Source: Corynespora cassiicola (Eukaryota; Ascomycota; Dothideomycetes; Pleosporales; Corynesporascaceae). From it: a DNA stretch of 64,000 bases. Under the pieces are notes generated by a model. That model was given only the letters and a program-made list of their open reading frames with translations, did not search any database and was not told where the DNA came from. The stretch is taken from contig JAEUWY010000007.1 in assembly GCA_022059125.1 (NCBI GenBank), positions 124,001 through 188,000 on the forward strand, given 5' to 3'. Numbering within the stretch: the first letter of the stretch is position 1; each line of letters starts with the position of its first letter. Shown piece after piece: positions 31,964 through 43,284 of this stretch. A program made the translations under genes and the position numbers.

Positions 31964-32751
31964 TTAGATGAAGTTGCCGCTGCCCTGGCAACGGGAGACG
32001 GGGGGGTTGGTGCCCCTCTTGTAGCACATGGACCTAGCACCGGCAATCCACTTGACACCGTTGTACTGGCCATTGCCACGATCATCAGCCATGAAAGTAC
32101 CAGTCTTCTTCAAGTTGCCAATGCAACCCTCCATAACGCTTCCGTAACGGCGAGTGGTGAGGGGCTTCCAGATCATGCAGCCGCAGTTGCCGTCAGGTAC
32201 CGTGCCGGTGGTGGTGATGGAGGTAGTGGTGGTCCAGGTGCGGGTGAAGTCGACGCCGAAGGAGCTCTTCAGCTTATCGGTGATCCAAGTATAGTCCATA
32301 CCAGCGCTGACACTGACGCCGTTGGAAACGGAGTAGCCCTCAAGCACGTTGATGGTCATGGCTCCGACAGCGCAAACCACGGGGGACATCTGAACATCCC
32401 AGTCGACGAAGTTCTGGGTGGTCTCGGTGACGATGGCCCTGTTGTAGCAGTTCTGGCGCTTTGCAAGAGCAACGTGCTCCTCATCTTCCTTGGATAAGGT
32501 GAAGTTGAGGAATTCGTGATCAATCTCCGGTGGCTCAAGAGAGTAACCCATGGCCACAACCTGCTCCTCCCAATCGGTGACGTTGGAAGGAAGGCCTGCA
32601 AAGTATGTTAGTCTATTCTCTGCTACTTTCACATTGGGGGTTTTCATTCGAACGGGGTGATTATGTACTTACTAGTCAGCTCAGCGACATCACCAATGAG
32701 CGGCGATGCACTAGCCACGGCGAGCAAGAGTCCAAGAGAAAGGGAACGCAT
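31964..32751 (-). CDS. secreted proprotein with Kex2-type site, Cys-containing beta-rich mature part
   Basis: Two exons (32751-32673, 32595-31964) give 236 residues. A clear signal peptide (MRSLSLGLLLAVASASP) is followed by an acidic pro-region of about 60 residues and a dibasic LAKR|QNCY site at about 78-82, as cleaved by Kex2-type proteases. The mature part (about 155 residues) has seven cysteines (QNC, VVC, NCGC, EGC, SMC, SRC). It also has a Ser/Thr-rich stretch of alternating residues (FTRTWTTTTSITTTGTVP), which suggests long beta hairpins. A TATAAAT box lies about 90 bases upstream. I do not recognise the family. It could be an effector, an enzyme inhibitor or a membrane-active protein; that is inference only. 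Confidence 0.8.
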
Positions 32752-32840
32752 CGTGTCGAGTCTGATTGGTAGATGTTTTTGAGGAAGGAGGGGAATTGGA
32801 TGGATGAGTCTGGAGGATTGAATTGACCACAAGCCGTTGG

Positions 32841-32847
32841 ATTTATA
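32841..32847 (-). promoter_or_regulatory. TATA box of the secreted proprotein gene
   Basis: Reads TATAAAT on the minus strand about 90 bases before the ATG at 32751, a normal distance. Confidence 0.45.
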
Positions 32848-34677
32848 TCCCTTCGATCACTCAATGTACCACCTGATATCTCGACAGAATAGGTACTGTG
32901 ATGGTTCAGTCGGCCGCATTCGGACCGTTAGTGAGGGAATTGAGTTGTTGTTAGTGTGGTTGTTGAATTGATACCGGTATGCCCATCGTTACCCCTTACA
33001 GGCAACCCTAAGACAACGGATACGAGTGATGGTGGGGACGGTGCAAACGCAGAGCCTGTGCCTCCGGAAAACCCCTCTGTGATCGAAACAGAAATTATAG
33101 AACCTTCCCGATTTTACTTCGTGTGGAAGTCTAGAGCGAGTCGTAGAACAAATCAGATATCGAAATGGTTTCCACGTAGAGCATGAACCTGTCATAGTTG
33201 AATCTTCTCGCTAGTCAATGCCCCGGGGCTAGTAAAATTGCTACCACCAACTCACCGCTTCATTAAACGAGAAAACAGAGCGACCTTTGCAGTAACATAA
33301 TAGTCAAATTCCTAATTATGTTTCTAGAAACAACTGCAAACATCTGCCTAAAGACCTAGTTTCGCTGGGAGCGTTCTCCATGAGCATCCACCATCCACTA
33401 GTTATGGGGGAAGTATATCTGAAGCCTTCAATGCTCTTAACTGGGAGCCGAGTTGGGCCATAGATGAAGTAGACTCCCCATCGAGCGTCACTCTCGGCCT
33501 TCGATTTCCTTCGGTCTGAAAGTTGGGGTAATTTGGGCCGTTCATCTAGAACATGGCAACAACAACCCCAGATCTCAGCTCGTGGAACGCTGCACAGACT
33601 GGCGCCGGTTAGACGGCATGAAAAACATAGACGCTTTTCGCGCCCGTTTGATGAAGGAGTGCACGTTCAGTGTCTTAGGAGATGGCCAGTCTTGGTGGTA
33701 CTGCCGTCCAGTTGAGAGAAGGCCTCTTGCTAGGGTGCTGCCTGTATGCAGACCCATGTGGTTCCCCCAAGCAATTTGCTTGGATGAGCTTGAAAGCTTT
33801 GGCAGCTACCCTGAAGCTGCACGTGGGTTTCATGTACGACACGGCCCGAAATCATGAGGCTCACCGAGGTGCCTCCGAGATGACGCTACGATACGAAGCC
33901 GTGCTCCAGGGAGAAAACGCAGGTCGGGCCGATGAGTAACCAGCGATTGTGATCCATCGTTCAAACCACCCGCACCAACACATTATTCGCATCCATGCTT
34001 GTCGATGGAAGAATTTTTATCAATACATGACTGTCATTCCAAACATTGACCTGCAGGACCGTTGTTAGGATTTCATACGATAGAGACACAGCAATATTCA
34101 ATAAAAAAACAGTGTTAAGCGGAGAACGACAACCTTGGCGCCTATGAGTACTGAGGCCAAACCCGTACAACGGCTCGACTTGCACCGTCGGCCCGCGACT
34201 CGACATACCGTGCTTGGAATGAGATCAGCGTATGGACCCACCGAAAGCACCAACTATTTCCACGTCGGCAACCGTCCCAGCCATGAAAATTGGAAATCTT
34301 CGGCGTAATAGGCAAAATGTGCGCGTCGAAGCCAGCTCAGAAAGCGATAGCCAGCCTTGTTCTTATTCGGTAAATACCTTCGTGATGCAAAGCATGCCCA
34401 TACCACTTACAGCTAAACGGCTACCGGTCGAAGTAACTGCTGTCAGGGAACGAGAACGTTAGTGTGATAACAAGCTCAGGCCATGATGCCCTGATACCAA
34501 CAAAGTGACAAGTACTTGGTACGACGACCGAGATACCACCTGGGCGACCGTCAAGCAGGAGTAGTGTTCATCCACGAATCTAGGCGTGACCACTTTGTCT
34601 TTGCGTCTATGCTTAGCCGCCGATAACGAAGATGAGCTCCCCTGAGGCTGGAGAATGTGGACCGAGGGCAACACCGG

Positions 34678-34685
34678 TATAAAAT
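34678..34685 (+). promoter_or_regulatory. TATA box of the small Cys-rich secreted protein gene
   Basis: TATAAAAT 86 bases before the ATG at 34764; placement and sequence are those of a strong inducible promoter. Confidence 0.5.
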
Positions 34686-34763
34686 CGACATCTTCTCCAC
34701 CACATCATCGGCACTTCATTCACATCTACACGTTCCGACTTCACAAATCATTATTTATCCAAG

Positions 34764-35270
34764 ATGCAGTTGACCTACCTCGCCGTGGCCCTTGCGCCCC
34801 TCGTCAACCTGTAAGAGCTCTCTGTACCTTCGGCGGGAACCACACCCTTTTCTCCAGTTCTCACTCGACTGACTCCACCTCCCCAGGGCTATGGCCGATC
34901 TCCACAACGCTGGTGTCTGTGTCTCGGGCCGCAAGTACTCGATGATCGGTGGCACTCCTTGGAGTGTTTCCTACACCTACGCCAAGGACTTTGAAATTCT
35001 GCCCGAGGCGACCAAGTGCGCTTGCGACCTGTACAGGCAGCGCAACACTGGAAACAAGCAGTGGGACCAGTGCCCCGATTGCACCTTTGTATGTCATCCG
35101 CGTGCTTTCTTCTACAAAGACGATTTGTAGCAATAGTTTCTCAGACTCGACACTGACTTTTTCGATAGGACGGTTTGCAGTGCACTTCTGCAGGATGGCA
35201 CATTGGTGGTGATGAGCTCAACTACTACTGCGAGAAGAAGTGCCACGCTCAGGGTTCCGAGGCGAACTAA
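34764..35270 (+). CDS. small secreted cysteine-rich protein (effector-like)
   Basis: Three exons (34764-34810, 34887-35088, 35169-35270) encode 116 residues. The signal peptide MQLTYLAVALAPLVNLAMA is rebuilt across intron 1. The mature part has eight cysteines: GVC, KCAC, QCPDC, LQC, YYC and KKC, enough for four disulfides. It is rich in Tyr, Trp and Gly (GGTPWSVSYTYAKDFE) and ends in SEAN. No named family is visible. Size, cysteine content, strong TATA box and isolated position in a gene-poor stretch are those of fungal small secreted effectors or antimicrobial proteins. All three exons are in frame with consensus splice sites. Confidence 0.8.
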
Positions 35271-38200
35271 GCGTTGCAAAGATCTCAACTTGATGGTTCC
35301 AATGTATTCAAAGCCTTACAGTGGGGAAGGGAGAGGCGATCGTTGGTCGAAAGGAGAATCGATATCCCTTGCAATATATACCAATAATAATTCGTAATTC
35401 AAAATTTGACCGCAAATATTCTTTGGTAAATAGCCTGGGCCTCGTACGCTGTCACATCAACGTCGGCTCCATAATCTACGTTCCCGATGCGAAAATGCTG
35501 TATTCCGTTAGACATCCAAGTCAGAGAAGGAACTGCATGGCATGTGGCTGAAATCCCATTCGGCACAGTAGAAGCCCGAAAATTAATGTCATATTTTCAA
35601 ATTGTCTAAGAATGAGAAATATTTACGTTGATAAAAGGCTATGCTGATGAAGCGGACCATTTTTGCCACCCAGGCAAATTCGATGAGCGAGTTTTCTTCC
35701 GGCGCTGCTTCCCCAATGCACAAGGTAATAACGTACATAACTGCAGACAAAGTATCGTCAAGATTAAGCTGTTATGTAGGGAGCACAATGCGAGTTCCTC
35801 GAGTTCAAAACTCTAGTCGTGATTGTTGATTAGATGAACCCCTGTTACTTGTGGAGGCGACATTCTTGTCAGGGCTCATTTTTTTCAGATGCCAATGAAC
35901 TAATGCCCTAAAATTTGAGCGCAAAAGCTGAAATCTCGTCACACATACATCGGGAAAGTTCTCCGGCCCAATATGTAGTATCCACATAAGTTTAGAACGC
36001 TGCCTTTTGAAACGCTCGGACATAACATATAGCCTGTTCGCAGCCGAATCCAACGAGATGAATGTGACAGGCTGAGCTTTTAGACACGCAGGATTCAACA
36101 TCACGAGTAGGAGATGCATTTTTCATGTTACTCTTGTAAATATGAAGTTTAGCCTATTAGAAGCATGATTCGGTTTGGACTGCATCTAACTCAGGAGGTC
36201 GCTACGATCCCAGTGCATCACATAACAAAAAATTCCAAGCTACTTGTTGAAACGGTGCCATTCTTGCCTTTATATCCTCTCAATCCTGTTTTAGTAAACC
36301 CTAATTCAACACTGGAAATAGCGTTGCCTGATCTTTTTTTTTTTTTTAAAAAAAAATACTGAAGACGGAGCCCACGGCATGTGGCATGATGCAGCCGTTC
36401 TTTATCTTTTAGTAAATAAGGAAAAATCATATATGTAAAAGTATCATAATTTCCGACTCGTTCCATTCTTGCCAAATTGTTTTTGCAGATGCATGTTAAC
36501 ATTTTGTTAAGCTAGAGCACAACATTTTTCTGCTTTTTCTTACTTTAGATTCCCCGATTTCCACATCATCCTGAATACCGCCATTTTTAGTTTTCCATCC
36601 TTACCCCGCTCCTCGAGTGTGGAGAAAAAGATAAAAGGGGCGCAGAAGAGGTCTTTATATACCTGTCCCACGGACACGAAAGCAGGGCTGGTTCAAAAAG
36701 AAGCGCCATACGGGTGATGAGGATTGCAGCAGTCTGAGCGAAGGTCATGGTGATGATGGTATGCATTATGAAGAGACGACAGCATCATTCAAGTTAGGCA
36801 GCGACGAGATGTGTGATAGAAATAGCAATACAAAGAAGCAACGTATCGTGGTTAACATGAATATGTATATAATAACAGCTTTCATATCAAGTATCAAGCT
36901 CATCCACCTACAACTATTTACCACAACTTCAATACCCATCGACCCTAGATCCCGAGTCGCTGTCTGCACTAACACGTCTGAGCGACAACACATCCCCAGC
37001 ACAAGGCAGAGAGGTCCTTCAGTTAATACTGCTGCGTAACGCGAGCCAGATCCACAGCGACTCATCAACCGTTCTCGGCACCTAGCTGCAGCAATACCAT
37101 CACAATGGTGTGGGGGACTGCCACACGAACCAAACCAAGCACACGACCCGGATCGCTGAAGTGACAGTACACCTCCGCAATTGAAGGGACCCTTTCATTA
37201 AAGCCGAAGCACACGCTGTTCGGGTCGTGCGGGTCATATACGGCCGGGACAGTCGGGCTGCAGCCAGGAAGATATGAACTGGTCGTCCCCCTACCATACC
37301 AGACCCAATAGAACAATGATAGATAGATGATTGCAATATGTGAAAATGTTAGCGAAGTCGGAAATGAGGGCAATAAGAGACTTACACTTGACGTATGACC
37401 ATCAGGTATACCCAGCACGATATAAGAAAAATAAAGGAAGAACAAAGGAAATATTTAGTCGAGTATTCCAATCAAGAAGAAGACGATGCGATGAGTTTGA
37501 TGCAGCAAGATAGAGACCGATGATGCCACAAGGTTAATTTGACAATGTTAGAGGTGAAATTGCGACCCCTTTGTCGATGTGACGTGGATGGAGACGCAGT
37601 TGTTCGGGTGGGAGGTAGTATCGATGGTATCGTGCGGTCATGACGCTAAGAGGAAATACCAAGTTGAAGCGTAACGTAGGGAAGAGAATTTGAAGTCGAA
37701 GTAAGATGAAATTGGTCTGTCGGCCACGACACGGTGTCGGTCAATCGAGTAATGGTCTTCCTGAAGGTCGACTATGTTGGTTGAGGTGGACCAAGTCGTA
37801 TAAAGGTAGACCATGTAGACATAGGATCGAAAGTTGTGGGTAGACCCAGTGAAGGAAATAAAGAACTCAAGAAGAATCCTTGTCGAATAAGAGTAATTCT
37901 GTGTGAAGGTTGACAGTTGACATGTGTCAAGGTAAATGTTAATCGGATGTCATGTCGAAGTGAGTTAGACATGGAGCGAAGTTGATGTGTCGATTCGAAG
38001 TCATGTTGACCAGAAATTGAGAAACAAGACCGAGATGAAATGACTAAGGTATATGGAATGAGGGGTTTAGCTTCTCGTATCGTAGGAGAGAGGCAAGGAG
38101 GGAGGGAGGGCAGTAGGGAGAAGGGTTTATGTAGTAGAGGGTGTCGGCGCTAGTGTCGCGCTAATCCTCGCTTAGCTCTCGCTTAATGCTGGACTAATCC

Positions 38201-39245
38201 GAGAGTGGAGCCGAAGACGTGCCGATAGATCTACAGAACAGATGTTTGCCCAGGCTCTTGTAGAGATGATCAGGGCGCGCTTTTATGATCTGTGTTCCCG
38301 CAAGATCCGCATACTTGATAGATCCTCACTCCCAGTCTTGGCAAGCGGGAAGTGATGATCTGGCTTGACCGGAGATCTGTGATCCCGCCGAACGCAAGTC
38401 TTGGCTTTTTGATTCTGCGAGAACGGTAATACTGGTGACGACCTGGGAGAGGCTTCAAGCGTTGAGATGTGGAAAGCGTCCAGAGATTGTGCCATGACAT
38501 TTATAGTTGATATAAATCTGCTTGGGGCGATGTTCTTCGTCTATGGACTCTGCTAGTACGTCTCGCATGGCAGCCTTTGCGATGGTAGCCAGATTCATAC
38601 AGCCCTCCCCTAAGCCCAGATTTCCAGCGTATTCCAAAAGCAGCCACTCAATGCTTCGTTGGCTTTGTATTTGATTCTCAATAATTGGAAAGAAAAAGGC
38701 TGTGCTGCGCTAGATCATCTGAATCGGGGGAAGACTGCGTCTTAGTCAAAGCGGCTGATGACCAATATGACTGGAAATCGGGCTCCTACATGAGTCAGCA
38801 TAACATATTGTTGAAAGTGAAGAAATCGAGGTGGAAGGTGTGAAGTATTATTATTCAGATCATGCTTTGCCTTATCACGCAACTTGGTAACGTAGAAGTA
38901 TTCCAGTGGCAGTGGAATGACAAGATGATGTCTATAATGCCAAGAACGGATCTAAGCTTACGTTGGTAACTCTCATCACGATTGTACCCTCCCAAATTTC
39001 AAAGCCAGAAGGTTAGTCCTAGACGGCGTGCGAGGATTTCGGAAAGAGTACCGTATACCAGACATATAACCAATTCAGTTTGGGGCATTGGCCCCTTTTA
39101 TGAGCCCCTCGAAAGGGTATAAAGTCCGCTTGAACTACATGCCTCAAACACATTATAAAGGGACCAATCCTACCTCATTATTCTCAAACATCATTCAGTT
39201 TTCAGAATTGTCACACAATATAAATCCCAATATCAAATCCCACCT
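35271..39245. other. 4-kb region without recognisable genes
   Basis: AT-rich in its first half. From about 37480 to 38020 it is purine-rich on the plus strand with recurring GTCGAAGT- and GTAGACC-like words. Weak coding-like frames (37065-37445 minus, 38455-38637 minus) lack domains and clear gene structure. It may hold decayed repeats. Confidence 0.45.
36334..36356. repeat. T14-A9 tract
   Basis: Fourteen T followed directly by nine A, a perfect A/T inverted repeat in an AT-rich stretch. Confidence 0.8.
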
Positions 39246-41081
39246 CTACCACGGCCATGTCCACTTCCAAGCCCACGCCCACACTCTCCACCTCCACGCC
39301 AACCTCCACCCCACCTTATCCACAGCCCCCGCACCCGCCCTTCCCAAGACACCTGCCACTATCGTCCCGCCCGCCCAAACGACCCTTCCAACGCTCCCTA
39401 GGACCCGAAACGGCGCGCCCAGCGCCCAAACCACGCCCACGACGGCCTGGACCAGAAAGTAGACGGCGACGAGCAGATAGAGCACAACGGCGATCTTGAA
39501 CAGGGTACAGAACAGCGCGGAGAGTTGCGAGAGGCCTCTCCGGGTCTGGGCCTGGGGCGTGGATACTAGTGGAGGTGGCGGGGAGTGCCGCTGCAGTTTG
39601 CGCGGCGAGGGCGTACGGGGTGGGAGGGGGGTCGCGGGCGGAGGAGACTTGAAGGGAGACTCGTAGATGGCCGAGACTCTCTTCTTGGGTGGACGCGGTG
39701 GGGGCGTGGGGGTTGGGGGGAGGGGCTGCTTGACTGGTTTGCCTCCGGGGGCGCGGAACCAGGCCCAGCGCGTGGACCTGTCCTTGTCTTTTTCCTTGGG
39801 CTTGTGCTTGTAGTTCTGAGCCTCCTTCTCCTTCTCCTTCTCCTTGTCTCTGTTTCTCACGGCAGCTTGTGTCCCCACAACCCCCTTGGCCGTATATCCA
39901 AACACAGCTCCCAAACTCCCCACCCCCTTCTCAGGACTCCCCGACCGTGAACCAACCGGAGAACGCGCACTGTACCCACCCCAGAATGATCCCCCCGCCG
40001 CCCTTGCAGTAGATGATGGCGTCCCAGGCGGCGACCCCCGAGGCGTCGTCGCCCGCACCACCGTGGCAGGAGGAACGACTGGAACCCGTGACCGCACACG
40101 CATGCGTATCTTGGTCGGCGTACCTGTTGGCGGCGTGGCCGCAGCCCCCGTCCCCGCATCGCCCCTCGGAGACACCGACCTCGCGCCCAACGGCCTCCGC
40201 AGGATCGCAATATTCGCCGCTCCATCCACACCCCTCGACGTCGACGCAGCACAGACAGGCGCCTTGAGCTCCACGCGGGGAACCACTCTCCGCGGGCTCA
40301 GCACAGGACTCGCGGGAAAAGACCCCGCAGGCGCCTTCTCCCCCTCCCTCTCCCGCTCTCGCTCCTGCTCTTGCTCCCGCCCACCATGGCCCCCCACCAC
40401 CGCCCCCGAGCACGCATAATCGTACCCCACGATCCGCGACGGGACGCGCACGCCCAGCTCGCGGTCCTGGACCCGCACTGCGGCCGCCTTGCGCGCATAC
40501 GTCCTGTACGCCTCTGCCTGCGCGCTCGCCAGCCCCAGCCCCAGCTCCGGCCCCGGGGACGGCAATGGCGGTGGCGATGGCGATGGTGGGATCTGCCTCG
40601 TGCGGTGGGCGGGTTCGAGGATGGGCTCGCGCGTCGTGGGCATGTGGATGGCGAAGGCGTCGGATTCGAAGGCGGGTTGGGCGCCGCCCGAGTCGGTGAG
40701 GATGGTGGTGTGGCTTGTTTTGCGGCTGCGGGGGGTTGTGTGGGCGGGGGTGAGGGCTGCGTCTAGGGAGGAGGATGGGGTGTTGCGGTGGGAGTGATAG
40801 GTTCTGGGGGTTATGTTGGGGGGCTTGGGATCTGGATTTGGGCATGGGCTGTTGGCTTGAGGCGGAGAGGGACGTTGGAATAGCATTGCGTGGCGCTTGC
40901 TCTTCGCGTGGAAGGCTGGGAAGGGCTCCATGGATGAGGGGCTGAGGTCCAGGGAATTATTGGCGTTGTCGTGGCGCGGCTTGAAGGAAGCGCCAGCTCT
41001 AGCATGATCTGTTTTGCCATCTTTTATCGACCAAGAGAAAAAAGTCGTTCCGGCTGCTAGTGGGTGGTCGGAATGCAGCAT
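39246..41081 (-). CDS. large disordered protein with C-terminal membrane segments
   Basis: Single exon, 611 residues from MLHSDHPLAAG. The frame is open upstream to 41171, so a longer start is possible. Most of the protein is low-complexity: Pro/Ser-rich, with charged runs (REQEQEREREREGEK, RDKEKEKEKEAQ) and SP/TP-type phosphorylation sites. Near the C-terminus comes a hydrophobic block (LFKIAVVLYLLVAVYFLVQAV and a following Gly/Val-rich stretch), then a Trp/Arg-rich tail (WRLAWRWRVWAWAW). This suggests a tail-anchored or two-pass membrane protein with a long cytoplasmic domain. Such ascomycete proteins are conserved but uncharacterised. The strong opposite-strand frames here are shadows of its GC-rich codons. 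Confidence 0.65.
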   Translation of the reverse strand: MLHSDHPLAAGTTFFSWSIKDGKTDHARAGASFKPRHDNANNSLDLSPSSMEPFPAFHAKSKRHAMLFQRPSPPQANSPCPNPDPKPPNITPRTYHSHRNTPSSSLDAALTPAHTTPRSRKTSHTTILTDSGGAQPAFESDAFAIHMPTTREPILEPAHRTRQIPPSPSPPPLPSPGPELGLGLASAQAEAYRTYARKAAAVRVQDRELGVRVPSRIVGYDYACSGAVVGGHGGREQEQEREREREGEKAPAGSFPASPVLSPRRVVPRVELKAPVCAASTSRGVDGAANIAILRRPLGARSVSPRGDAGTGAAATPPTGTPTKIRMRVRSRVPVVPPATVVRATTPRGSPPGTPSSTARAAGGSFWGGYSARSPVGSRSGSPEKGVGSLGAVFGYTAKGVVGTQAAVRNRDKEKEKEKEAQNYKHKPKEKDKDRSTRWAWFRAPGGKPVKQPLPPTPTPPPRPPKKRVSAIYESPFKSPPPATPLPPRTPSPRKLQRHSPPPPLVSTPQAQTRRGLSQLSALFCTLFKIAVVLYLLVAVYFLVQAVVGVVWALGAPFRVLGSVGRVVWAGGTIVAGVLGRAGAGAVDKVGWRLAWRWRVWAWAWKWTWPW

Positions 41082-41432
41082 GGCTGCATCAGGAATGTGA
41101 AGATGATGGAAGAAATGGGCAAAACGAGACGAAGACGGAAGAAAAGTGACATGGAGAGAACACAGGAACATGACGCGATATGCTTTTTTTTCCTTCTAGA
41201 ATAAGACGGCGTGACCTACGTTCCATGATTGCCAGACGGCAATGCCGCCGTGGCAAGTCGGGTGCCGTGGTCGAAACGCTCGTGAACGAGCGACACCGAG
41301 CTCAACGCCGTTCGCTCGGAGGGTATCTGATAATGCAGTGATAACCCGCCCTGTACCCAACTCCATCGAAAAGGATGGCAAAATCCGTGCAAAGAAATAT
41401 CCAAACGCCTGGTCCTGCATAATGATGCTTGT

Positions 41433-43064
41433 TTAGTGGTCGCGAGCCGTTTCAATCTCGGCATACTCGGCCCAATGGCCATTGACTGCCTTCTTCCAGG
41501 TGCGGATGGCCCCATCGTCCCCGGTAGAGACGAGCAAGTCACCTACGAATGAAATCAGCAGGACATAACAATACATGAGAGGAAAAAACTTACCCATCTG
41601 CGAGAAGCTGATGCGCCAAACGGCGCCGTGGTGGTTGGTGAGCTCGTCGACGCACTTGGCAATCTGCCTCACGCGTCCGGGCTGAGTCTCGTGATCGTAG
41701 ATGTTGTCGGGCGCCTTGGAAGAAGAGCTGGCCAGCCCCGCACCGATACCCGAGGGAGCGTTCTTACGCGGCCTCGGGGGTGACGAGACTGGATCGGACG
41801 TGATGGCTGCAGGTGCCTTCGCCGCGGTCTTGTCGGCGCGGGGGGTAGACAGCTCGTAGATGCGGATGGCGCCGTCCTTGCTGGCGGTCGCAATGATGTC
41901 GTAGCCCCTCATGGAGCCATTGGCCCAAGCGACGTCGCGGATGATCTGCCGGGCGCCCTGCAGTTTGGCCTGGAGGTAGAAGCCCTTGGCCTTGTCGGTG
42001 CGGAAGACCAGCACGTCCTTCATGGCGGCCACGGCCAGGGAGAGCGACTTGCGGTCCAGGCCAGCCATGATGGCGGTCCAGCAGGGCAGCTTCTCCTTGT
42101 GGAAGACTACCTTGAAGCCGACCTCCTCGTGGCGTTCTGGGGGGTTGTCCTGGCAAACCCAGAGCCCGGCCACGAGCTGCCACTCGTTGAGGCTGCTCTG
42201 GTCGAGGGGCTCAAAGACGGTCAGGTGACCGTCGCGGGTGATGAGGGCAAGCCACGTCTCTTGCATGATGTTCTTGAAGTCCAGGGACATGTAGGGGGCA
42301 TTGGTCTGCGAGCGCAGGTTTGTGATTAGCTTGAAGCGGCTGCTGGACATGGTGGCCTCGGTGAGGTCCTCCTGCCACAGCTTGCAGCAGCCGTCCTCGC
42401 CGATGCTGCCAATGACTTCGCCCATGAAGGGGCCGTTCCACTTGACGTCGACAATCTCGGCATCGTGGGCCTTCCAGCTCTCGACGAGGGACCAGGCGTC
42501 GTCCTTCTTGTCCCAGACCTTGAGGCGGTGGTCGGAGCTGGCCGTGACCATGCGGGTGCCAAAGTAGTTGAAGTCGACGGCCAGCACCAGATCCTGGTGG
42601 CCGTGGGCGAAGGTGGTGAAGGCGGCGGCGGCGGCCATGTCCTGGTAGGCGCGGCGGGCGGCGACAAAGTGGTGGTCCAGGTGGGCGAGCACGCGCGTGT
42701 CCACGTGCGGGGGGCGGCCGTCGGCGCAGGGCTCCTGGATCAGCGGCTGGACGAGGTCGGCATGCTCCAGGTCGTGTTCATCGCCGGCGGGGGCCCACTG
42801 GGTGTGGAGGTGCGAGTGGCGGCGGTGGTGGGGGTGGAGGTGGTGAAGCTGGTGATGGTGGGCGAGATGCACGGCCGCGTGCGGGCTGGGGAGCGGGTGT
42901 GGGGCTTCGCCTGGGCTCAGGGACGAATCGCTGGCGGCCTGCGAGGGCAGCCTGGACGGGGTGATGTTGGACAGGAAGCCCGGGCGGACCAGCTGGCGCG
43001 TCACGGCGTCCAGGTTCAGCTGGATCGGATCTTGGTCGCGGTCGTGGGCGTCGGAGGGCTCCAT
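41433..43064 (-). CDS. SEH1: SEH1-like WD40 nucleoporin
   Basis: Two exons (43064-41594, 41542-41433) give 526 residues. The intron length is a multiple of three, so an unspliced reading is also open; splicing (SQMG|DLLVSTGDDG) restores the last WD repeat. WD-type repeats are visible: HGHQDLVLAVDFNYFGTRMV with SSDHRLKVWDKKD, SWKAHDAEIVDVKWNG, SKDGAIRIYEL, and HHGAVWRISFSQ. The order and the HDAEIVDVKWN and RDVAWANGSMRGYDIIAT segments fit Seh1, a subunit of the Y-shaped nuclear pore complex and of the SEA/GATOR2 complex. An N-terminal His-rich insert of about 30 residues and a Ser/Pro-rich loop before the last repeats are lineage extras. It shares a 220-base divergent promoter with ALG7. Confidence 0.85.
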   Translation of the reverse strand: MEPSDAHDRDQDPIQLNLDAVTRQLVRPGFLSNITPSRLPSQAASDSSLSPGEAPHPLPSPHAAVHLAHHHQLHHLHPHHRRHSHLHTQWAPAGDEHDLEHADLVQPLIQEPCADGRPPHVDTRVLAHLDHHFVAARRAYQDMAAAAAFTTFAHGHQDLVLAVDFNYFGTRMVTASSDHRLKVWDKKDDAWSLVESWKAHDAEIVDVKWNGPFMGEVIGSIGEDGCCKLWQEDLTEATMSSSRFKLITNLRSQTNAPYMSLDFKNIMQETWLALITRDGHLTVFEPLDQSSLNEWQLVAGLWVCQDNPPERHEEVGFKVVFHKEKLPCWTAIMAGLDRKSLSLAVAAMKDVLVFRTDKAKGFYLQAKLQGARQIIRDVAWANGSMRGYDIIATASKDGAIRIYELSTPRADKTAAKAPAAITSDPVSSPPRPRKNAPSGIGAGLASSSSKAPDNIYDHETQPGRVRQIAKCVDELTNHHGAVWRISFSQMGKFFPLMYCYVLLISFVGDLLVSTGDDGAIRTWKKAVNGHWAEYAEIETARDH

Positions 43065-43284
43065 GGTGGCCTGCCAATGCTCGCTCGCGTCCTGGGTGCT
43101 GGGGCCTGGGGCCTTTGTTTCGTTTCGGTCTAGGGGCGGCGGATGGGGCTTACGAAGTCGACACCTTTCCTCACCGGGCCATGCGAATATCAGAGGCAGA
43201 ACCGCAGGACCGCAGGACCACAGGACCGCCCCCTCGCCGCTGCTTTCACCCTCCCTCTCTCTCTCTCTCTTGGCCCCCCTCGCA
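43065..43284. promoter_or_regulatory. shared 220-base promoter, SEH1 and ALG7
   Basis: Only 220 bases separate the divergent start codons. A CT microsatellite-like run (about 43253-43270) sits just before the ALG7 start, as in many constitutive fungal promoters. Confidence 0.5.

Larger units (their letters stand above)
32752..34763. other. intergenic, no supportable gene
   Basis: About 2 kb between the two secreted-protein genes. Frames at 33582-33939 have no domain, signal peptide or splice support. It holds the promoters of both divergent secreted-protein genes. Confidence 0.5.

Noticed and set aside
33582..33939. Two plus-strand frames between the secreted-protein genes
   Set aside because: No signal peptide, domain or consensus introns.
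37065..37445. 126-codon minus frame with hydrophobic start and a PTVPAVYDPHDPNSVCFG segment
   Set aside because: Looks mildly coding, but no clear start, signal cleavage site or exon model could be built.
38455..38637. 60-codon minus frame MEYAGNLGLGEGCMNL...
   Set aside because: Coding-like but isolated; no neighbours in frame and no family recognised.
39585..40845. Long frames on both strands inside the disordered-protein gene
   Set aside because: Low-complexity Arg/Pro/Ala-rich shadows; only the 611-residue minus frame has a coherent layout with membrane segments.
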